NCBI GenBank assembly: GCA_013619145.1
Contig: JABXKR010000291.1
Coordinates: 1 to 44,324 of the forward strand
Reading direction: 5' to 3'
Length of the DNA: 44,324 nucleotides
Origin: Psychromonas sp.
GTDB taxonomy: Bacteria; Pseudomonadota; Gammaproteobacteria; Enterobacterales; Psychromonadaceae
The notes under the pieces are model-generated. The model was not told where the DNA came from, did no database searches, and worked only from the letters and a program-made list of their open reading frames with translations. Positions 16,884 to 25,982 of this stretch are shown piece after piece (the first letter of the stretch is position 1; each line of letters opens with the position of its first letter). A program made the position numbers and the translations under genes.

Positions 16884-17452
16884 GATGATTTACCAGTGTA
16901 GGTTTCGACCACTAACTGACGACGGGAGGAGCTTGCCTCTCCACACTTATATGCCAAACTTGCCTGATCACGACCGGCAGCGGCATCTTTACTTTTAACG
17001 GTAGAAAACCAGCTTAAAATAATGGTAGTAACACCTGTGCTGGCAGCTTCAATGCAAGCATCTGCACCTATTAACCCCGTATTATTGCCCGTATCACTAA
17101 CCACATCTGCGCCGATAAATTTCTCTTTCCACTCATACAGATCGTTATTTTTTATATCTTCACCACTACAATTGTCAAAAACCCCACCCGTTCCAATACA
17201 ACTAGGTGCAGACAGATCCGCTTTCATCAGGCTTGCAATGGCATAGTCATTTCCAGCTTCCTGTAACCACAATCGATTTAATTGCATCCGTTCGCTCATA
17301 TCAGCAACAAGAGAATTGGCTAATGTGCGCTGCTGGATCTCCACTGTCGACTTTATCGCAGTAGACTGCATTCCCGCCAAACCCAGCAAACCTAAGGCTA
17401 AAATAAAGCTGCTAATCATAATTTCAATTAAACTAAAACCACGCATTTTCAT
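16880..17452 (-). CDS. pilV: PilV minor pilin, cassette 1
   Basis: This 190-residue PilV-family minor pilin reads MKMRG|FSLIEIMISSFILALGLLGLAGMQ, with prepilin cleavage after Gly5 and Glu at +5. The family segment QRTLANSLVADMSERMQLNR follows. Late Cys residues (ACIEA, KCGEA) could pair. It is the first gene of the leftward operon, so its promoter must lie in 17453-17845. The start could be Met1 or Met3. The paralogue is 23289-23852. Confidence 0.88.
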   Translation of the reverse strand: MKMRGFSLIEIMISSFILALGLLGLAGMQSTAIKSTVEIQQRTLANSLVADMSERMQLNRLWLQEAGNDYAIASLMKADLSAPSCIGTGGVFDNCSGEDIKNNDLYEWKEKFIGADVVSDTGNNTGLIGADACIEAASTGVTTIILSWFSTVKSKDAAAGRDQASLAYKCGEASSSRRQLVVETYTGKSS

Positions 17453-17845
17453 AAAAACAATCCATTATAAGCGAAAAAATGATCGCAATAGTTAATTATA
17501 GCTCGCACTGCAAAATAGAAATCAATAAAAGAATAAACTGATATAAAAATAAGAGATTGTCCGGGCAAAAAAAAGATTATGCCCCCCCTTTACCCCTAAA
17601 CAAAAATTAAAGACTTATATTTCAAAGGTTAGTCTTAAAGCTGCACTTTAAATTAAAGTAAGGTTGCAGACAACATTTCCATCTGTAAATGAACTAAACA
17701 TTGAAATAAAACGTTAAAGTTCAAAAATTAACCATTTTATGCTTTGTTTACTTGTGTAAGGAGCACAGCTTGGTATCCTTACAAAAATCATTGAAATCAC
17801 GAGAATATGTAACGAATCTAAATCTATTATCTTCACGGAGGAGAT
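17453..17845. other. Divergent intergenic region between pilin cassettes
   Basis: This 393-base AT-rich region separates pilV of cassette 1 (leftward) from the FimT-like gene of cassette 2 (rightward) and must hold both promoters. It has no ORF of note. Visible structures are the palindrome ACTTTAAATTAAAGT at 17645-17659, an inverted repeat TGTAAGGA/TCCTTACA at 17755-17783 with a 13-base loop, and the strong ribosome site GGAGGAG before 17846. No clear sigma-54 site was found. Confidence 0.6.
17755..17783. promoter_or_regulatory. Inverted repeat upstream of the cassette 2 fimT-like gene
   Basis: The 8-bp perfect arms TGTAAGGA and TCCTTACA lie 63 bases before the start codon, with a 13-base loop. 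It could be an operator or a leader hairpin. There is no regulator evidence. Confidence 0.3.
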
Positions 17846-18358
17846 ATGTACGCAAAGAAAGGTTTTACATTATTAGAACTATTAATTGTTCTTGCCATTA
17901 TAACAATATTATTAAGTATCTCAGGTTTTAGCATGCAGGGGTTAGTGCACAATAACAGTGTCGACTCTGCGGCCAGTAAAATACACAAAAGCCTGCTTTT
18001 CGCACGAAACCATTCAGCAAGCACGCTAAACAACGTGACAGTCTGTCCGCTAAACAATATCACAAAATTCTGCTCGTCGGACTGGTCAACGGGAGTTGAT
18101 GTTTTTATTGACGAAGGCGTAGCGAATAAATTAGATGGTGATGATGTAATATTAGAAACGGGGCAAGCGATCAGCAGCAGTGATCAACTTAAATTTCCTG
18201 TAAATAATATTACCTTTACACCTGCAGGGCAACTATCGAGCTTACCTACAACTCCTATCTTCCGTTACTGTAGTGGCGATATACGAGCCGGGGTCAAACT
18301 ATCTCTTAACGGACGATCCAGGATTGTCGATCAGAGTGCGTTTGCTAATTGTAATTAA
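17846..18358 (+). CDS. fimT: Minor pilin of the FimT/FimU family, cassette 2
   Basis: This 170-residue pseudopilin has MYAKKG|FTLLELLIVLAIITI (cleavage after Gly6, Glu at +5). It shares its layout with the cassette 1 protein at 10583: VTVCPL, DVFID, an FRYCSGD motif and a Gly-Arg turn near the C-terminus. It has a very strong ribosome site (GGAGGAG, 4 bases before ATG). Like its paralogue it converges on the pil operon of its own cassette, here ending at 18428. Confidence 0.85.
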   Translation: MYAKKGFTLLELLIVLAIITILLSISGFSMQGLVHNNSVDSAASKIHKSLLFARNHSASTLNNVTVCPLNNITKFCSSDWSTGVDVFIDEGVANKLDGDDVILETGQAISSSDQLKFPVNNITFTPAGQLSSLPTTPIFRYCSGDIRAGVKLSLNGRSRIVDQSAFANCN

Positions 18359-18377
18359 TAATACTTGAATGAGCTTG

Positions 18378-18409
18378 AAACTCCTCGATTAAAATAGTTC
18401 GAGGAGTTT
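18378..18409. terminator. Bidirectional hairpin between convergent fimT-like and pilY1 genes
   Basis: AAACTCCTCGA and TCGAGGAGTTT form a perfect 11-bp stem with a 10-base loop, then TTTAATT on the plus strand. It sits between two converging 3' ends. Confidence 0.65.
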
Positions 18410-18427
18410 AATTGCGAGTGCAGTCCG

Positions 18428-21400
18428 TTACCTCTCTTCAAAATAACTATAAATACGCTTTGCTATCATTCCCACCCCGGTATCCTTTGTGCCTGCATTA
18501 ACTGTCTCAGTCTCTTCTGTTTCAGGATCAACAACGACTATTTCATCTCCGGCACCAACCCCTAACAGACGGATAACGCTTTCACCTTTTTCATTAACAC
18601 CCGAGTGAATAACCAGGGCATCCGGCACGCGAGCACCTATCGATTCTTTTGTTTCAGTTAGATGGTTAATACCGGAATGAAGATTAACCGCATATAACCA
18701 CCCCTGGCCAAGGTCACTAATCCCGCAATCGATATTTGTAAGGGAGTTTGGCACAAACGAAGTAAAATAAACCGTGCCTTCCAGTAATGTTGCACGGCCT
18801 AATGATTTCTCACCGGCAGAAGTGAAATTGTATCGCCACCCGGAGCCGCTTGTCAGATCTTTATATGCACTTAAAACATTTTCCCCCTTGTAATTAGTTA
18901 TCGGATCACTGCTGATATTGTACAAATCATTAACCGTTTTAAGGGCCGGCTGGTTCTCCTCACCAAATATTGCAGGATGAATATTATAATCATGAATAAG
19001 ATAGAATGAATTTAAAACAGTCGTATCTGAAGCGGGATTGGCTCTATCACCAGAGCCAATTAATACCCCATCATAGGGGACAGCATTAATTTCAAATCCA
19101 CCATCAATAGAGCCCGTTACCTGGTCAACATAAGTACGCGCAATCACTGGCGCAGTAAAAAAACGTCTGTCAGTTGTAGCAGTATCGCCACCTAACGCGG
19201 CCAGTTTAGTTAGTGCCCACTCTTTCGTATTTGTTCCTTTAAGATCCACACGCCATACATTACCACCAGTATCACCCGCATAGATTCTATCGATATTACC
19301 ATCCGCATCACTGTCCAGCAGGCTAACCTGCGCAGGTATGCTGTCTCGTAGACAGTGTATCTCATCAGTATCACAACTCCCCCCTTCTACTTTCCAGATT
19401 TGAGCACCGGTTTCAGCATTAACGATATAAATAGCCCGCCCTTTTAAGTCATCACAGTTATTATCGGAACTTGGACTGCAAGTATCTTTATTTGTATCGT
19501 ACCCCCCACCAAAGACAATCACTGGCGCCTCAATGGTTGTAGTGCCCGATTGATAAGCCAATTTTCCCGGCGCGGGTACTGACCATGTCTGTCCCAGCTC
19601 AGAAAAACCAGCTGTATCTGAATCAATTTTCCAAAGCAGCGTTGGCGCTGCAGGGGTTTTAACATTTAAAGCATAATAGCTATCCCCTCCCCGACGCATA
19701 CCGGCAATGGCGATGATTTTATCAAGCCCGTCTTCATCATATGTTTTGATAGCCACTGGCGCTAAATCCATACCGTAACTATGGGCTGCCATATCCGCCT
19801 GATCTTTTAATGCAATGCCGTATTGCAGTAACTCATCGGGAATAAATGCCCACTCCTCCTTAACGGAATCACCTTGATCGGTGAACATATGTAAAAACCC
19901 CGCATTGGTTCCCACTAACAAACGCACAACCTGCTCGCCACTTTCAGTGTAGGTGATCGCAAGCGGCGTTGAATGGAGCGGATCGGCAAAAATATCACTG
20001 CGGAAATCAGTTTTACTGTTATCGGCATCTGAATCAGCTACATCAATACCCAATAACCAGTCCAAGCTTGTGTCTAAGTCTGCACTGTCAATAACTAATT
20101 TCCCAGCTAACTCATCATCAGTGCTCACATCACTATAGTAGCTTTTTAAATTAGCCTTTGACGGTTCAATCAGGCTTCCCTCTGTGCCGATATTACTGAG
20201 CACCTTACGGGTAGTCGCGGCACTTAACATAGCAGCCACACCACCTTCATTCACACTATTACCATCCGCAACGCCTCCCCAATAAGTCGAGGCATTTTCT
20301 TTAATATTACCATCTGCATCTATCGCCGGCTGATCGCCGCTGTCAACTATAATCCCGCTGCTGTTCATTTTTAATTTTTTGATATTGCCTTTCCAAACCG
20401 ATTTATTACTGGGGAAAAACATTGAATAATACAATGAGTCTAAACTGCGGGTTCTATCAAAGTTGTTATTTGCAATAGCGGGAGAGGTAAGACTTGAGCT
20501 GTTATTTAAAATGGCCAATATTGTCTCATTGAATGCATTATCAAGGTCTTTTGCACTGGCTGCGGGGAAATATTTACCACCACCTCGCACTGCAGTTTCA
20601 CTTAATAATTGACCTGCATCATCGATCACATCCTGACCAAAACCAATTGTATGAGTAATAATATTTTGCTCACCTAGGATATTACCATTCACATCAGAAT
20701 TATTCATCCACTGCGCAAGTGTTGGCAGATAACTGCCCTCAATAGGGCCATTACCGGTTAATGTTTGAATTCTGCTGTTAGCGCCACTATCTTCGGTGGG
20801 TTCACCGTCGGTCATTAAAATAATATAAGCAAGCTGCTGACAATCTTTACAAGGAGAGTTATAAACTTTATTCGTTTCAGCACTCAAGTCTCGTGAAGGG
20901 GTTGCACTTCCGCCATCATCACCATAATAAACAGCTTCTCCAGCATAATAACGATAAGCTTCATACATAGTTTCAGTAAGAGGAGTCCATGTCTCTGCTT
21001 TTAAACCGTCTATCGTGTTAATTAAGCTTTGTGTTTCCGCTTCCGTTCTTTTCTGCACTTTACCGACGACTCGTCCTCCTGCTGAATGATTAAAAATAAC
21101 TAATCCAAAATCAACCGAGGAGGTACTATTAATCAAATTAGTGATCGCTTCTTTTGCTATTGATATACGACTCTGAGATGAAGTGCCTGTGTTTTCATTC
21201 CAATAAACATAGTCTGCAGAATACAAGGTAACAGCATCATCACCACCAAACACATCATCTCCCTTAGTGGTTGAATAGGCATCAGTATTACCATTTATTG
21301 GGTAACCATCCTGCTCATCTTGATTAGTTGTATAATCATTTACCCAATCCTCTCTACAGTCATATAATGAACCTTGATTTTCACTAAGAGTCTTCCATTT

Positions 21401-21772
21401 TTTTTTATTCGGCTTCCAGCGGCGCACATTACCACTGTATTTGCCCGTTGCCTCAAACGCAGCAACTGATGCAAAACATTTATTTTCAGAAGCCTGCAAA
21501 TAGTTATCACTATTTAAGCTTGGAATTCCATCACCCGATTCTGCCCAATATATTTTAGTTGAACTTGTATACGATTTTGAAGGATCAAACGGGGTAGCGG
21601 CTACCTGCTCGGTGCTTGCCATGCTCCCTGAGTTATCAAACATAATTAGCACCTGGGGACTAATATTCCTTTCTTCACCAATATCAGATACAAACAGTTC
21701 TGTATCATCCGCTTGTAGCGAACCCGCCAATAAAATAAAACTGACGGTCAGGATCCTGCATATTGTCAACAT
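18428..21772 (-). CDS. pilY1: PilY1 pilus-tip adhesin, cassette 2
   Basis: This is the second PilY1, 1114 residues from the ATG at 21772. That start is preferred to the TTG in the ORF track because GGAG lies 10 bases before it, as in copy 1. It has a signal peptide (cleavage near LQA|DD), the MIDAS motif DNSGSM (Asp46), VILMTDGEP read here as IILMTDGEPTEDS, and the propeller calcium loop DSDADGNID with GDTGGNVWRVDL. Long blocks are nearly the same as copy 1 (NNNFDRTRSLDS, DIFADPLHS, GDTATTDRRFFTAPV), while the vWA surface and several loops differ. That fits an old duplication with divergent binding surfaces. It is last in its operon, with no pilE after it. Confidence 0.93.
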   Translation of the reverse strand: MLTICRILTVSFILLAGSLQADDTELFVSDIGEERNISPQVLIMFDNSGSMASTEQVAATPFDPSKSYTSSTKIYWAESGDGIPSLNSDNYLQASENKCFASVAAFEATGKYSGNVRRWKPNKKKWKTLSENQGSLYDCREDWVNDYTTNQDEQDGYPINGNTDAYSTTKGDDVFGGDDAVTLYSADYVYWNENTGTSSQSRISIAKEAITNLINSTSSVDFGLVIFNHSAGGRVVGKVQKRTEAETQSLINTIDGLKAETWTPLTETMYEAYRYYAGEAVYYGDDGGSATPSRDLSAETNKVYNSPCKDCQQLAYIILMTDGEPTEDSGANSRIQTLTGNGPIEGSYLPTLAQWMNNSDVNGNILGEQNIITHTIGFGQDVIDDAGQLLSETAVRGGGKYFPAASAKDLDNAFNETILAILNNSSSLTSPAIANNNFDRTRSLDSLYYSMFFPSNKSVWKGNIKKLKMNSSGIIVDSGDQPAIDADGNIKENASTYWGGVADGNSVNEGGVAAMLSAATTRKVLSNIGTEGSLIEPSKANLKSYYSDVSTDDELAGKLVIDSADLDTSLDWLLGIDVADSDADNSKTDFRSDIFADPLHSTPLAITYTESGEQVVRLLVGTNAGFLHMFTDQGDSVKEEWAFIPDELLQYGIALKDQADMAAHSYGMDLAPVAIKTYDEDGLDKIIAIAGMRRGGDSYYALNVKTPAAPTLLWKIDSDTAGFSELGQTWSVPAPGKLAYQSGTTTIEAPVIVFGGGYDTNKDTCSPSSDNNCDDLKGRAIYIVNAETGAQIWKVEGGSCDTDEIHCLRDSIPAQVSLLDSDADGNIDRIYAGDTGGNVWRVDLKGTNTKEWALTKLAALGGDTATTDRRFFTAPVIARTYVDQVTGSIDGGFEINAVPYDGVLIGSGDRANPASDTTVLNSFYLIHDYNIHPAIFGEENQPALKTVNDLYNISSDPITNYKGENVLSAYKDLTSGSGWRYNFTSAGEKSLGRATLLEGTVYFTSFVPNSLTNIDCGISDLGQGWLYAVNLHSGINHLTETKESIGARVPDALVIHSGVNEKGESVIRLLGVGAGDEIVVVDPETEETETVNAGTKDTGVGMIAKRIYSYFEER

Positions 21773-21829
21773 CTTTAATTTACTCCACAAAAATCTAATT
21801 TTCAGTACAAAGAGTTACTGTATTCAAAT

Positions 21830-22276
21830 CTAATTAGCAAGCAGGGGTTGCTCTACACCAAGCCCCATCCTGTTAGTGCCCCACTTTTTGCCATTCGATT
21901 TTTTCCGGCCAAAACTATGGCTGAGCTTTACGTCTAAATACAAACACTTACCATTACCATTGGGGTTGTAATCGCGCCTGCAATCAAGCTCAGCACTGAC
22001 CGAATCAACTACGCTAACAACATCTTCAAATGAATCAGAGCTTAAGACTGTGCCATTGGCTGCACTGGCAAATGGCGTTGCGCTGCCTGCAGATAAAAGG
22101 TCCACAGAAGCTGCATTTAATGTGATATTTGAGCCATCAAGCGAAGCTCTCGCATCTGTCATTTTCAAATCGAGAAATGAACCGCCGAGCAGCATAAGCC
22201 CAAGTACCACAAGAACAGGTAGAATTATCATCGCCACAAACAGGGCAGCACCACTTTGTTTACGCATATTAATCAC
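21830..22276 (-). CDS. pilX: PilX minor pilin, cassette 2
   Basis: This is a 148-residue PilX-type protein: MRKQSG|AALFVAMIILPVLVVLG and the C-terminal GLGVEQPLL. It shares RRDY/KRR-type Cys segments (LDCRRDY, KCLYLD) with copy 1. It overlaps the pilW stop by 4 bases and is followed after 57 bases by pilY1. Its role should be the same as in copy 1. Confidence 0.85.
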   Translation of the reverse strand: MINMRKQSGAALFVAMIILPVLVVLGLMLLGGSFLDLKMTDARASLDGSNITLNAASVDLLSAGSATPFASAANGTVLSSDSFEDVVSVVDSVSAELDCRRDYNPNGNGKCLYLDVKLSHSFGRKKSNGKKWGTNRMGLGVEQPLLAN

Positions 22277-23289
22277 CTTGCTCTATTCGGGAACATTAAA
22301 ATACGGGATATGACTTTTCTTTTAAAAGCATCATCAAAAGCAGGGAGAGTGGTATCGCCAAGCTGATATATTTCTTTATTGGTATAACCCGCAGTTTCTT
22401 TTGGGGAGCGCACCAGTAAAAATATTTTCATACCGATGACTCGGCCCGTGTTCCAATCATTGTCTGTCACATTGGCACTGTTTACAAAAGCATGCACAGA
22501 CTGATCCCGGTCAGCGACTGGCAAATCATCAAGTGCAAACATAAACTTCATGTTTTCAATACCTTCCGCAAGAACATCGTCATCTAAAAGCATCTTATTT
22601 TTCTGCAGAGATAAACGTCGTAAGCGCGGGATATTATCTTTTTCATCAAGGTAATAAACATGATGGATATATTCCCATGCAGTAGTCGCAGCAGAAGCGG
22701 TTCCTCCGAGATATACATTTATACCTGCTATATCCGTTTCCAAATAATAGCGTTCAGCATCATAATCAGCGCTAGAAGTGGAGTCTTCATTCAAGCCTCT
22801 TGCCCGTTTTATGGAAATATAATCACTGCCATTTATTAACTCAGTGTCTGCATCATCATCAGAGATACAGCTCATTTTAAAAGTGCCAAGCGCAGACGAT
22901 ACCGTCGAGGCCCATAGCGCACGGTAACCATTGGCACCGGGAAAAGAGCCTGCACTCTTACTGTCTAAACAGTCATTATTGTTTGTTATGGTGGGAATAT
23001 TATTCCATAAATCTTTATTTTCACCCGTTGTTTGTGCGAAAAAGTAACTCTGCTTTAAATCGCGACTTAAAATTTGCATTGAAAATGCGCCGTTTTCCAG
23101 CTGCTCACTGGCGACAAGCGTTTCTGCTGTTAGGCGTTTACTTGAGACAAATACGGTAAAAATCCCAGCAATAACAAACAACGCCAAAACAATTACGACC
23201 ATCAGTTCGACAAGAGAGAATCCTCCTTGCTTGCCAGGTAAAGGCTGGGGATTTATGTCACGCAGCTTAAAGTTAGGAAAAATAATCAT
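22273..23289 (-). CDS. pilW: PilW minor pilin, cassette 2
   Basis: This is a 338-residue PilW with a long 23-residue leader ending KQGG|FSLVELMVVIVLALF (Glu at +5). It shares LKQSYFFAQTTGENKDLW, YIHHVYYLDEK and GIENMKFMFALDD with copy 1. The start overlaps the pilV stop by one base (TGATG), and the 3' end overlaps pilX by 4 bases. Confidence 0.88.
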   Translation of the reverse strand: MIIFPNFKLRDINPQPLPGKQGGFSLVELMVVIVLALFVIAGIFTVFVSSKRLTAETLVASEQLENGAFSMQILSRDLKQSYFFAQTTGENKDLWNNIPTITNNNDCLDSKSAGSFPGANGYRALWASTVSSALGTFKMSCISDDDADTELINGSDYISIKRARGLNEDSTSSADYDAERYYLETDIAGINVYLGGTASAATTAWEYIHHVYYLDEKDNIPRLRRLSLQKNKMLLDDDVLAEGIENMKFMFALDDLPVADRDQSVHAFVNSANVTDNDWNTGRVIGMKIFLLVRSPKETAGYTNKEIYQLGDTTLPAFDDAFKRKVISRILMFPNRAR

Positions 23290-23852
23290 CAGGATTGGCT
23301 AATAAAAGATTGAACAGATATTTGGCGACGATATTTGCCAGATGTGCCACAAGTTGCATAAATACTGCTAGGGGAAGCGTTAGCGGCTGCATCACTGCTC
23401 TTCAATGTAGAAAGCCAAGATAAAACAACGGTAATTTTACCTTTCTCATCAGGCGCGCTTATACAAGCATCGGCATCAATTAAACCATGAGCAGAGTTAT
23501 TATTAACATGGGCAGCAAGCAGTTTCTGCCGCCACTCAAACAGATCGTTTTGTTTAATCTGTTCACCGGTACAATTTGAAAAAGTGCCATCTGTAACACA
23601 TGGGGGAGCCCTTAACTGGGCGGCTTGCAGGCTAGGGGTCGCGTAATCATTTGCGCTGTTTGTTAACCACACATTATTTAACTGCATGCGCTCCGTTATA
23701 TCAACAAGCAGCGAGTTCGCCAACGTTCTTTGTTGTACTTCAGTGACAGATTTAACCGCAACCGACTGCATCCCAGCGAGGCCTAAAATGCCAATTGCTA
23801 AAATAAAACTGCTTATCATTACTTCAAGTAAACTAAACCCCTGCGCTCTCAT
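23289..23852 (-). CDS. pilV: PilV minor pilin, cassette 2
   Basis: This is a 187-residue PilV: MRAQG|FSLLEVMISSFILAIGILGLAGMQ, with the PilV segment QRTLANSLLVDITERMQLN. It is first in the second leftward operon. It lies 105 bases from the ispH 3' end, so its promoter must be in that short gap or transcription must enter from ispH. The arrangement next to ispH matches the Pseudomonas pil locus. Confidence 0.88.
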   Translation of the reverse strand: MRAQGFSLLEVMISSFILAIGILGLAGMQSVAVKSVTEVQQRTLANSLLVDITERMQLNNVWLTNSANDYATPSLQAAQLRAPPCVTDGTFSNCTGEQIKQNDLFEWRQKLLAAHVNNNSAHGLIDADACISAPDEKGKITVVLSWLSTLKSSDAAANASPSSIYATCGTSGKYRRQISVQSFISQS

Positions 23853-23957
23853 GATGCCTCCCTGCTAATCATGTTTTTAAGACGGCGCTAGCATACCCTT
23901 GCAACAAAAAAAATAAAAAGGAAAAGTTTAAAAAAAGTGAACTTGAATGGTTGTTTT

Positions 23958-24902
23958 TCAGTCTACCTGCTTGATACGTAATTCAGCAGGTACTTCAAAT
24001 ACGGTGTTTTCTTCTACACCGGGGTTTTCAATCACCACACTGCCGCCTAAGGTTTTTAGTTTATCAATCACAGCTTTGACCAAAACTTCAGGTGCCGATG
24101 CACCTGCTGTGACCCCCACAACATTAACGTTTTCAAACCAAGCACAATCAATATCAGTCTCATTATCAATAAGGTATGAATTAACACCGATATAACTGGC
24201 TTTTTCTCGTAAACGATTGGAGTTGGATGAATTTGGTGAACCAACGACTAAAACAAGATCGGTTTTTTGCGCAAGCTCCTTAACTGCATCCTGGCGATTC
24301 TGAGTGGCATAACAGATATCATCTTTACGAGGCCCTTCAATTTCAGGAAATTTATCACGTAACGCATTGATAATATTGAAAGTGTCGTCAACTGATAAGG
24401 TGGTTTGCGAGCTGTAACATAAGCTTTGTGGATTTTTAACCTGCAGCTTGGCCACATCTTCAGGCGATTCAACCAGGTAAATACCACCAGCTTGATTATC
24501 ATATTGGCCCATTGTACCAATCACTTCGGGATGCCCCTGATGACCAATCAAAACACACTCTTGCCCTCGGCGACTGGCGCGTGTTACTTCCATATGTACT
24601 TTGGTCACTAACGGACAAGTTGCATCAAACACTTTTAACTCACGGCGTTTGGCCTCGGCACGTACAGCCTGTGGCACACCATGAGCACTAAAAATAACAA
24701 TATGGTTATCCGGCACTTCATCCAGCTCTTCGACAAATACCGCGCCACGAGCTTTTAAGCCGTCAACCACATATTGGTTATGTACAACTTCATGGCGAAC
24801 ATAAATGGGTGGTGTAAAAAGATCCAGTGCTCGCTCTACAATTGAAATGGCGCGGTGCACTCCAGCACAAAAACCACGCGGATTGGCTAAAATAATTTTC
24901 AT
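23958..24902 (-). CDS. ispH: IspH, 4-hydroxy-3-methylbut-2-enyl diphosphate reductase
   Basis: This is the last enzyme of the MEP isoprenoid pathway, a [4Fe-4S] reductase giving IPP and DMAPP. The 314 residues match E. coli (316). The three cluster-binding cysteines are seen in [20 protein letters not shown] and [20 protein letters not shown] and the HQGHPE motif supply substrate-binding His and Glu residues, and [12 protein letters not shown] is a further signature. It is last of the block murJ, ribF, ileS, lspA, fkpB, ispH and follows fkpB after 23 bases. Confidence 0.96.
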   Translation of the reverse strand: MKIILANPRGFCAGVHRAISIVERALDLFTPPIYVRHEVVHNQYVVDGLKARGAVFVEELDEVPDNHIVIFSAHGVPQAVRAEAKRRELKVFDATCPLVTKVHMEVTRASRRGQECVLIGHQGHPEVIGTMGQYDNQAGGIYLVESPEDVAKLQVKNPQSLCYSSQTTLSVDDTFNIINALRDKFPEIEGPRKDDICYATQNRQDAVKELAQKTDLVLVVGSPNSSNSNRLREKASYIGVNSYLIDNETDIDCAWFENVNVVGVTAGASAPEVLVKAVIDKLKTLGGSVVIENPGVEENTVFEVPAELRIKQVD

Positions 24903-24925
24903 CGATAACCTCTAAATAATCACTA

Positions 24926-25375
24926 TTAATTCAACACTTCTAACACATCAACTTCAAATGTTAGTGTTTGCCCGGCAAGCGGGTGATTAAAATCCACAGT
25001 TACACTATCAGCAATCACATCACGAATAATGCCGGGTATTTCACAGCCATCAGCTTGGGTGAAACTGATAATAGTGCCCACTTCAGCAGGTACGTCACTG
25101 CTGAATTTACTCAATTCAAGATGATGGATATTATCCGGATTTGGCAGACCGAAGGCCGACTCCGGCGCAAGTGTGAATATCTCAGACTGACCTTCGATTA
25201 AACCCAGCAGACAATCTTCAAAACCAGGCGTTAAACTACCATCACCCATTACAAATTTGGCCGGTTTATTATTCACTTTGCTACTATCAACGGCAGAGCC
25301 ATCTGCTAAACGAATTGAAAAATGCATCAGGACTTCGCTATTTTCTTTAATCGAATTGCTTTTAGCTCTGCTCAT
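24926..25375 (-). CDS. fkpB: FkpB (SlpA), FKBP-type peptidyl-prolyl isomerase
   Basis: FkpB is a cytoplasmic SlyD-like FKBP with a prolyl-isomerase core and an inserted IF flap. In this 149-residue protein the motifs are VLMHFSIRLADG, the FVMGDGSLTPGFEDCLLGL core and VDFNHPLAGQTLTFEVDVLEV. The ATG at 25375 is preferred over the GTG of the ORF track because AAGG lies at the right distance. It still overlaps the lspA 3' end by 14 bases, which points to translational coupling. The order lspA-fkpB-ispH is widely conserved. Confidence 0.93.
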   Translation of the reverse strand: MSRAKSNSIKENSEVLMHFSIRLADGSAVDSSKVNNKPAKFVMGDGSLTPGFEDCLLGLIEGQSEIFTLAPESAFGLPNPDNIHHLELSKFSSDVPAEVGTIISFTQADGCEIPGIIRDVIADSVTVDFNHPLAGQTLTFEVDVLEVLN

Positions 25376-25889
25376 TCTGCTCACCTTTAACTTGCGCTTT
25401 ATTTTTACTTTCCGGTGAAAAAAATGATTCTAAAATAATCATGGCTGCACCGATAAAAATTGCGATATCTGCAACGTTAAAGGTTGGCCAACGATAAAAA
25501 CCTAAATCGAAATCTAAAAAATCAACCACATAACCAAACATCAAACGATCCGTCACATTACCAAGTGCGCCCGCTAAAATCAGAGCAAAGGCGATATTTG
25601 TCCAGCGTTGAGCCTGACTGTTTCGTTTTAATGAATAAATCAGATAAGCTGAAACAGCAAAAGCGATCGCTGTAAACAGGTATTTCTGCCAGCCACCCGC
25701 ATCACCCAAAAAGCTAAAAGCCGCACCGTAATTGCGCGCATAGGTGAAGTTAAAGAATGACAGTATTTGATATGATTCATGCAAATCTAAAGATTTTACT
25801 GTCCAGTATTTAGTGACTTGATCAATAATAAACATTATCGCTGAAAGCCATAACCAACGCAGTCCGGATCTCTCTACTCTTTCTGTCAT
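25362..25889 (-). CDS. lspA: Lipoprotein signal peptidase LspA
   Basis: LspA is the inner-membrane aspartyl protease that cleaves the signal peptide of prolipoproteins such as BamD and the chitobiase in this window. The 175 residues have four membrane segments. The catalytic motifs are GNVTDRLMFGYVVDF and FNVADIAI, which carry the two active Asp residues. It lies downstream of ileS but behind a hairpin with a T-run, and its C-terminal codons overlap the fkpB start. Confidence 0.96.
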   Translation of the reverse strand: MTERVERSGLRWLWLSAIMFIIDQVTKYWTVKSLDLHESYQILSFFNFTYARNYGAAFSFLGDAGGWQKYLFTAIAFAVSAYLIYSLKRNSQAQRWTNIAFALILAGALGNVTDRLMFGYVVDFLDFDLGFYRWPTFNVADIAIFIGAAMIILESFFSPESKNKAQVKGEQNEQS

Positions 25890-25917
25890 TTTTTATCCTT
25901 AATAAAAATAAAGCCCT

Positions 25918-25957
25918 AAAAAAAACGCCTTAAATCATTTTCATAACTAAGGCGTTT
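25918..25957 (-). terminator. Terminator-like hairpin between ileS and lspA
   Basis: Read on the minus strand, AAACGCCTTA and TAAGGCGTTT form a 10-bp stem with a 15-base loop, followed by a run of T. It lies just after the ileS stop, so it should reduce readthrough into lspA-fkpB-ispH. Confidence 0.7.
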
Positions 25958-25982
25958 AAGTTCGATTTTTCTTTATCGCTGA

